64,000 nucleotides of DNA, taken from the NCBI RefSeq assembly GCF_900129215.1, contig NZ_FQUQ01000006.1, positions 127,032-191,031 of the forward strand, given 5' to 3'. How positions within the stretch are numbered: the stretch's first letter is position 1; every line of letters starts with the position of its first letter. Position numbers and translations under genes: made by a program. Source of the DNA: Pedobacter caeni (lineage in GTDB: Bacteria; Bacteroidota; Bacteroidia; Sphingobacteriales; Sphingobacteriaceae). Below the pieces are notes generated by a model. The model worked only from the letters and a program-made list of their open reading frames with translations, did no database searches and had not been told where the DNA came from. Positions 59,473-64,000 of this stretch are shown piece after piece.

Positions 59473-62154
59473 TTACAGCCATTGGTTAAACTTTTTAATG
59501 AACACAGTTTTTACATACTGAGTCAACAGACAGTAGCCCGTAAGGATCCCGATGAGCCATGGAAAATAGCTGAGCGGCAAGGCTTGCAGCTTCAATATTC
59601 CGGCAAAAGGACTGAAGGGAATGGCGATCCCGATCAGCATCACCAGGCTGGTCAAAGCCACTACCGGAGTCGTCGCCCAGCTTTGGATAAATGGAATTTT
59701 CCGGGTCCGGATCATGTGCACAATCAGGGTCTGCGACAAAAGTCCTTCGACAAACCAGCCCGTTTGAAATAAGGCCTGATGTTCCGGCGCATTCGCTTTA
59801 AAAACAAAGAACATCAGGGCAAAAGTTGCATAATCGAAAATCGAGCTGATCGGACCGATGTACATCATAAAACGGCTGATGCCGCCGGCATCCCATTTCT
59901 GCGGTTTTTCGAGGAAATCCTCGTCCATCCTGTCCCAGGGAATAGAGATTTGTGAAATGTCGTACAAGAGGTTCTGAATGAGCAAATGGATGGGTAACAT
60001 CGGCAGAAAAGGCAGAAATGCACTTGCCCCAAGCATGCTAAACATGTTTCCAAAATTACTGCTGGCGGTCATTTTGATGTATTTGATGATGTTTCCAAAG
60101 GTCCTGCGTCCATAGATCACCCCCTTTCTAAGTACCATCAGGTCCTTTTCCAGCAAAATAATATCCGCACTTTCTTTGGCAATATCTACCGCTGTATCCA
60201 CAGAAATCCCTACATCAGCATCTCTCAATGCGGCAGCATCATTGATTCCATCCCCCATAAAACCAACCGTATGGCCTTTGGCCTGCAGCAGCTTTACGAT
60301 TCTCGATTTTTGAATCGGACTAAGTTTGGCAAATATGCTTGTTTCCCCCAGCTGGGCAGAAAGTTCCTCATCCCCCATTTGTTCCACTTCATTGCCCAGT
60401 AAAACCTGTTGAAAAGGAATACCAACCTCCCTGCAGATTTTTCGGGTTACCACATCATTGTCGCCGGTCAGGACTTTTACACTGATCCCCAGCTTCTGTA
60501 AACCTTCGATTGCAGGCTTTGCAGAGGGTTTAGCGGGATCAAGAAATCCGATAAAGCCGGTTAAGATCATTTTGTTCTCATCGGCAACCGTATAATTTAC
60601 CGGACGTTCCTCATGTTCTTTGATGGCTACGAGCAGCACCCGGAGTCCATCTGCATTCAGCTTCCTGGAAATGCGGAGCACCGTATTGCGCATGGCTTCA
60701 TCCATAGGCACGATCCCATCTTTTTCAATATGGAGCTGCCGGTCTTCCCCCGGATCAAAGGCATGGGAACACAAGTCCAGCATTTCCTCTACTGCTCCTT
60801 TACAGATCAGCAACTGTTTTCCGTTTTTCTGCTCCAGGATGACACTCATGCGTCTGCGTTGAAAATCAAAGGGAATCTCATCCACTTTTACATAGTCCTC
60901 TTCAACCTTCAGGTAGTCATGCAGTTCCACATGTTCCAGAACCGCCAGATCCAGCAGGTTTTTCAATCCGGTTTGATGAAAACTATTGAAATAAGCCCAT
61001 TTCAAGACTTCATCATCTTCGTCGCCAAATACGTTCAGGTGCCTTTCCAGGATGATTTTATCCATGGTCAATGTTCCTGTTTTATCGGTACAAAGCACAT
61101 CCATGGCACCAATATTCTGAATTGCATTCAGGCGTTTCACAATGACTTTACGCTTGCTCATGTTCTTTGCCCCTTTGGCCAGATTTGCCGTTACAATCAT
61201 CGGCAGCATTTCAGGAGTGAGCCCTACTGCCACTGCAATTCCAAACAGCAGAGCTTCAAACCAGTCACCCTTGGTTAAGCCGTTAACCAGGAAAATGAGT
61301 GGTACCATCACCATCATGAAGCGGATCAGCAGCCAGCTGACCTTGTTCACTCCTTTATCGAAGCTCGTTTCTGCCCGTTTTCCGGTAATCGCCTTTCCAA
61401 TAGAGCCGAAATAGGTCAGGTTTCCGGTAGTAACCACAATAGCCATTGCTGTTCCGCTCACCACATTTGTTCCCATGAAACAGATGTTATCCAGCTCCAG
61501 CGGCGATTTATGATCTGCACCAGGAATCGGTTCCGAATTCTTTTCCAATGGCAGAGATTCTCCGGTAAGCATGGCCTGACTGACAAACAGGTCTTTCGAC
61601 TGAATGATCCGGATGTCTGCAGGAATCATATCTCCGGCACTTAAAAAAATCACATCCCCAGGAACGATGTTTTTAATATCGATTTCCTTTTTGCCTCTTA
61701 GACGAAGCACGGTGACCGTGGTTTTCACCATGCTCTTCAATTGCTCTGCCGCCCGGTTACTGCTGTATTCCTGCCAGAAACGCAGCAAAGAACTCAGGAT
61801 CACCATTACCCCTACTACAATAACCGTTTTATAATCCCGCTCGGGCGCTTTAGCGAGCCATACATCCATTATAAAGGAAATTACAGCCAAAGACACCAAC
61901 ACTCCGATAAAAGGGTTTAAAAACGCTTGAAATAGCTGAACATACCAGGCCGGGGCTTTTTCATGTTCAATTTCATTTAATCCAAAGGTTTTCCTCTTAT
62001 CAGAGACATTGGAAGGTCCCAGTCCTTCTTTACTGCTGCTCAGCATTGCATAGAAGTAATCCTGATCTCCCCTGGAGGCATTTCTCAATTTGGTCACGGC
62101 TACATCGTCGAAGCCTGAGACCGCTTTCTGATGGTTCATTTTTAGTGTTTTCAT
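59473..62154 (-). CDS. mgtA: Magnesium-translocating P-type ATPase
   Basis: An 893-residue P-type ATPase of the Mg2+ class (IIIB, MgtA type). Visible are the actuator 'LTGES' (196-200), the phosphorylation motif 'DKTGT' with Asp357, the hinge 'FMGDGINDAAALRDADVGIS' near residue 630-650 and ten membrane helices. The family imports Mg2+ using ATP when Mg2+ is low. Its start overlaps the mgtC stop in ATGA, so translation is coupled. A shorter start at Met6 is possible but would lose the overlap. Confidence 0.95.
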   Translation of the reverse strand: MKTLKMNHQKAVSGFDDVAVTKLRNASRGDQDYFYAMLSSSKEGLGPSNVSDKRKTFGLNEIEHEKAPAWYVQLFQAFLNPFIGVLVSLAVISFIMDVWLAKAPERDYKTVIVVGVMVILSSLLRFWQEYSSNRAAEQLKSMVKTTVTVLRLRGKKEIDIKNIVPGDVIFLSAGDMIPADIRIIQSKDLFVSQAMLTGESLPLEKNSEPIPGADHKSPLELDNICFMGTNVVSGTAMAIVVTTGNLTYFGSIGKAITGKRAETSFDKGVNKVSWLLIRFMMVMVPLIFLVNGLTKGDWFEALLFGIAVAVGLTPEMLPMIVTANLAKGAKNMSKRKVIVKRLNAIQNIGAMDVLCTDKTGTLTMDKIILERHLNVFGDEDDEVLKWAYFNSFHQTGLKNLLDLAVLEHVELHDYLKVEEDYVKVDEIPFDFQRRRMSVILEQKNGKQLLICKGAVEEMLDLCSHAFDPGEDRQLHIEKDGIVPMDEAMRNTVLRISRKLNADGLRVLLVAIKEHEERPVNYTVADENKMILTGFIGFLDPAKPSAKPAIEGLQKLGISVKVLTGDNDVVTRKICREVGIPFQQVLLGNEVEQMGDEELSAQLGETSIFAKLSPIQKSRIVKLLQAKGHTVGFMGDGINDAAALRDADVGISVDTAVDIAKESADIILLEKDLMVLRKGVIYGRRTFGNIIKYIKMTASSNFGNMFSMLGASAFLPFLPMLPIHLLIQNLLYDISQISIPWDRMDEDFLEKPQKWDAGGISRFMMYIGPISSIFDYATFALMFFVFKANAPEHQALFQTGWFVEGLLSQTLIVHMIRTRKIPFIQSWATTPVVALTSLVMLIGIAIPFSPFAGILKLQALPLSYFPWLIGILTGYCLLTQYVKTVFIKKFNQWL

Positions 62155-62861
62155 AACTCTGATTGTTGTCCTGTTAATTCCCAGCTTACCCTCATCACCT
62201 CACTCTCGATTGTTAACCTGCTGACCATTTTCTCCATTAACTCATCCTGATTGCCCGCAGCAATAATTTCGGCAGTGATGATCGCATTTGCCGGATCCCC
62301 GTTGTCGCTGCTCGTCAGGGCCCTGAGCATTAACTTATCATGGTTACCCAAATGCTGCAGCAAGAGGACACGGATGTGGTTTTCTACGGTTCCTTTGCAT
62401 TTGATGGCGATGAGGTATTCCGTTTCAGCTGTTTCACTTTTCTGAAAAATGGAGATTTTCCCCAGTTTAATACCCAATGGGCGCAACATCAGGTGTGCCA
62501 TTACGATAAAGGCTGCTCCGATGGCTGCTTCGGTAATGAATCCCATTCCACACAGTGCACCAATTGCTGCAGAACACCAGAGGGTAGCAGCGGTATTGAG
62601 GCCCCGTACATTCATTCCATCTTTCATGATGACTCCTGCACCAAGGAATCCAATCCCGCTAACGATGTACGAGGCCACTCTTCCGCTTGCATCTCCACCG
62701 ATCTTTACGGCGAGGGTAATGAAAATTGCTGCGCCTAAGGACACCAGTGTATTGGTCCTTAATCCTGCGATCCGCTGACGCCATTGGCGTTCTATTCCGA
62801 TACCTGCGCCTAAAGTAAGCGCCAGTAAAAGACGGGTAGTGAAGTCTAATGTAGTTAACAT
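62151..62861 (-). CDS. mgtC: MgtC/SapB family protein
   Basis: A 236-residue protein. Residues 1-145 are the membrane domain of four or five helices with the MgtC signatures 'GAGIGIERQWRQRIAGLRTN' and 'GFLGAGVIMKDGMNVRGLNT'. The C-terminal 80 residues form the ACT-like cytoplasmic domain found in longer MgtC proteins ('TEYLIAIKCKGTVENHIRVL'). MgtC in Salmonella is needed for growth at low Mg2+ and inhibits the F1Fo ATP synthase; that function is not shown here. It precedes mgtA with a 4-base overlap and is preceded by a proline-rich leader ORF and a hairpin. Confidence 0.93.
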   Translation of the reverse strand: MLTTLDFTTRLLLALTLGAGIGIERQWRQRIAGLRTNTLVSLGAAIFITLAVKIGGDASGRVASYIVSGIGFLGAGVIMKDGMNVRGLNTAATLWCSAAIGALCGMGFITEAAIGAAFIVMAHLMLRPLGIKLGKISIFQKSETAETEYLIAIKCKGTVENHIRVLLLQHLGNHDKLMLRALTSSDNGDPANAIITAEIIAAGNQDELMEKMVSRLTIESEVMRVSWELTGQQSEL

Positions 62862-62870
62862 AGCTTTTGT

Positions 62871-62901
62871 TGTTGTCCCCTTTCAGGGACAGCAACAACA
62901 T
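62871..62901 (-). promoter_or_regulatory. Stable hairpin immediately upstream of mgtC
   Basis: On the minus strand, GTTGTTG-CT-GTCCC pairs with GGGAC-AACAAC with one 2-base bulge, and the loop is TGAAAG-like. It lies between the leader ORF stop (62903) and the mgtC ATG (62861), 10 bases from the latter. No U-run follows, so it is not a simple terminator. It could hide the mgtC ribosome site. Confidence 0.55.
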
Positions 62902-62902
62902 G

Positions 62903-62959
62903 CTATTCTGAGGAGGGGAGGTTAAAAAATAATGGCTTATCACACGGAGGCTTATCCAT
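62903..62959 (-). CDS. Candidate 18-codon proline-rich leader peptide upstream of mgtC
   Basis: ATG at 62959-62957 to TAG at 62905-62903 encodes 18 residues: MDKPPCDKPLFFNLPSSE, with four prolines (4, 5, 9, 15) and two Asp before the mid-point. It begins about 16 bases after the predicted transcript start. Short ORFs rich in Pro and acidic residues in the leaders of mgtA (mgtL) and mgtCBR (mgtP) of Salmonella control Mg2+ transporter expression. The match is in position and composition, not sequence. No known Bacteroidota homologue is known to me. Translation is unproven. Confidence 0.45.
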   Translation of the reverse strand: MDKPPCDKPLFFNLPSSE

Positions 62960-62982
62960 AGGGTTTGTTTTTTATTGTGACG

Positions 62983-62990
62983 CAAAAGTA
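62983..62990 (-). promoter_or_regulatory. Candidate -7 box (TACTTTTG) for the mgtC-mgtA unit
   Basis: On the minus strand TACTTTTG matches TAnnTTTG exactly, 24 bases before the leader ORF. A convincing -33 TTG is not present at the expected distance, which would fit a promoter that needs an activator, such as the regulator paired with the adjacent kinase. The predicted leader is about 115 bases. Confidence 0.45.
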
Positions 62991-63066
62991 AGGCAGGCTT
63001 TGCCGGATGGCCGTTAGGGGACCATTAGAAACACATTAGAAAGTCATTAGAAAAAGGAGAATTTTG

Positions 63067-64000
63067 CTAAACGTGGTTTAGGATAAGGATAAAAGTTGTT
63101 CCTTCATTTAGTTTGGAGGTGACCAGGATTTCTCCATTGTGCAGGGCGATGATCTTTTTGGTCAGGGCCAGGCCGATACCATTTCCTTCAGCATACCCTT
63201 TGTTATTCCCGCGATAGAAGGGTTTAAAAAGGTTTTCGATGTCTTTTTCTGCAATCCCTATCCCCTGATCAGAGAAGCGGAGGATCGTTTTTTCTTTGTA
63301 ATAGGAAATGGAAACTACTGATTCCCGGTTTTCAGAAAACTTACAATTGTTCTCCATCAGGTTGATAAACGCAACTTTTAACAGGTGTTCATTCCCCTGA
63401 ATAGAGATAAAATCATCATCTTCTGCCTCCTGATCAAAGATAATGTTCACCTGATACCCCTGCTGGTTGTGCATGACTTCCGTTCTGGCATCCAGCAACA
63501 CCTCATCCAGACGGATTTCTTTAAAGCTGATCTCTGCCTGATCGTAACTTGCATTGGCCAGGTTTAGCAGACTTGTGCTCAGACGGGCCAGTTTCCGGGC
63601 ATCAGTTAAAGCCAGTTCGATTGCTTTTTTATATTCCTCTGTACTACGTTCTTTATTTTGAGAGATTTCCAGTTCTGCAATCACCGTTGCCAAAGGCGTT
63701 CTCAGCTCATGAGAAATATGGGAAACAAATTCTTTCTGTGCATCAAAAGAGTTTTCAATTCTATCCAGCATCAGGTTAAAGGTAGTGGCAAGTTCCCCTA
63801 CTTCATCATTACTGTTTTCGACTTTAAGTCGCCGGTCGAGATTTTTAGCGGTAATTTCTTCTACTTCATCCACCATTTCAGCCACTTGTTTCAGGGCATG
63901 TCTGGCAAAAAAATAACCCGCAAAAACAGTCAGCAGCACCGATCCCAAAGCGGATAAAATCAGGATAAAACGAAGGTTGTTTAGTTTTACCAGTCCATAT
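63067..64000 (-). CDS. Sensor histidine kinase, N-terminus beyond window edge
   Basis: The frame is open to the right edge; the visible 311 residues are the C-terminal part. A membrane helix ('ILILSALGSVLLTVFAGYFF') is followed by a HAMP domain (about 20-75 of the visible part), HisKA with 'FVSHISHELRTPLATVIAEL' (phosphoacceptor His) and HATPase ('NLMENNCKFSENRESVVSIS', 'FSDQGIGIAEKDIENLFKPF', 'GNGIGLALTKKIIALHNGEI'). It is upstream of mgtC on the same strand with a 205-base gap. The response regulator is presumably outside the window. It may control the Mg2+ or metal-efflux operons. Confidence 0.9.
   Translation of the reverse strand, partial: YGLVKLNNLRFILILSALGSVLLTVFAGYFFARHALKQVAEMVDEVEEITAKNLDRRLKVENSNDEVGELATTFNLMLDRIENSFDAQKEFVSHISHELRTPLATVIAELEISQNKERSTEEYKKAIELALTDARKLARLSTSLLNLANASYDQAEISFKEIRLDEVLLDARTEVMHNQQGYQVNIIFDQEAEDDDFISIQGNEHLLKVAFINLMENNCKFSENRESVVSISYYKEKTILRFSDQGIGIAEKDIENLFKPFYRGNNKGYAEGNGIGLALTKKIIALHNGEILVTSKLNEGTTFILILNHV

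Noticed and set aside
60613..61278. A 221-codon plus-strand ORF opposite mgtA
   Set aside because: It runs antisense to a well-conserved ATPase domain; long antisense ORFs are a by-product of the coding frame.
62659..62985. A 108-codon minus-strand ORF spanning the mgtC leader and start
   Set aside because: It overlaps mgtC in another frame and contains no domain; the 18-codon ORF in the leader is in a different frame and better placed.
1..64000. CRISPR array, tRNA, rRNA or an intact prophage
   Set aside because: No regularly spaced direct repeats, no recognisable tRNA-like or rRNA-like segment and no phage structural genes were seen on reading through; a covariance-model search was not possible.

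Overview
The window comes from a Bacteroidota chromosome, most likely Sphingobacteriaceae and close to Pedobacter. The signs are a SusC/SusD pair, two ECF sigma/FecR/TonB-receptor modules, LytTR signalling, DUF6266, DUF4142 and DUF6122 proteins, AT-rich intergenic DNA, and TAnnTTTG-like -7 boxes in place of an E. coli type -10. I see no rRNA, tRNA, CRISPR array or intact mobile element. The family assignments rest on reading motifs by eye; no database search was run.

Region 1 (1-7.7 kb) is an accessory, decaying zone. It holds the 3' end of an IS1182-type transposase at the left edge and an intact AraC regulator with an MFS exporter. Around these are gene remnants: a frameshifted and internally deleted outer-membrane protein, pieces of two DUF4369/thioredoxin proteins, a leucine-rich fragment and a DUF1016 (PDDEXK) fragment. 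The zone also has a tandem pair of exported C39-like proteins, one of which has lost its Cys and His, and a Crp-type regulator next to a SugE/Gdx-type SMR transporter.

Region 2 (7.7-31.5 kb) is nutrient uptake and envelope signalling. A TlpA-like thioredoxin, a LytS-type kinase and a LytTR response regulator form one transcription unit. After a lipoprotein and a NYN-LOTUS protein comes the polysaccharide-utilisation-like cluster ECF sigma, FecR, SusC, SusD and an HExxH lipoprotein. An HxlR regulator is divergent from an FMN azoreductase. A second ECF sigma/FecR module controls a siderophore-type TonB receptor.

Region 3 (31.5-45 kb) carries two adjacent ankyrin-repeat proteins, the second with a SHOCT-like tail; a GMC oxidoreductase with its Tat-exported small subunit; an L,D-transpeptidase; a universal stress protein; a cyclopropane fatty acid synthase; and several small stress or unknown genes (DUF4142, DUF892, DUF6266).

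Region 4 (45-53 kb) runs mostly on the plus strand: a 2OG-Fe(II) oxygenase, a Na+/H+ antiporter, then three enzymes with signal peptides (esterase, Rid-family protein, SAM hydrolase-like protein), cardiolipin synthase, and an Rpn-family nuclease followed by an orphan copy of its C-terminal tail.

Region 5 (53-64 kb) is metal homeostasis on the minus strand: a CzcCBA-type efflux operon with a small barrel protein, then mgtC-mgtA with overlapping ORFs, then a histidine kinase cut by the right edge. Upstream of mgtC is an 18-codon ORF with four prolines followed by a strong hairpin. This resembles the proline-rich leader peptides that control Mg2+ transporters in enterobacteria and is the most interesting signal I found.
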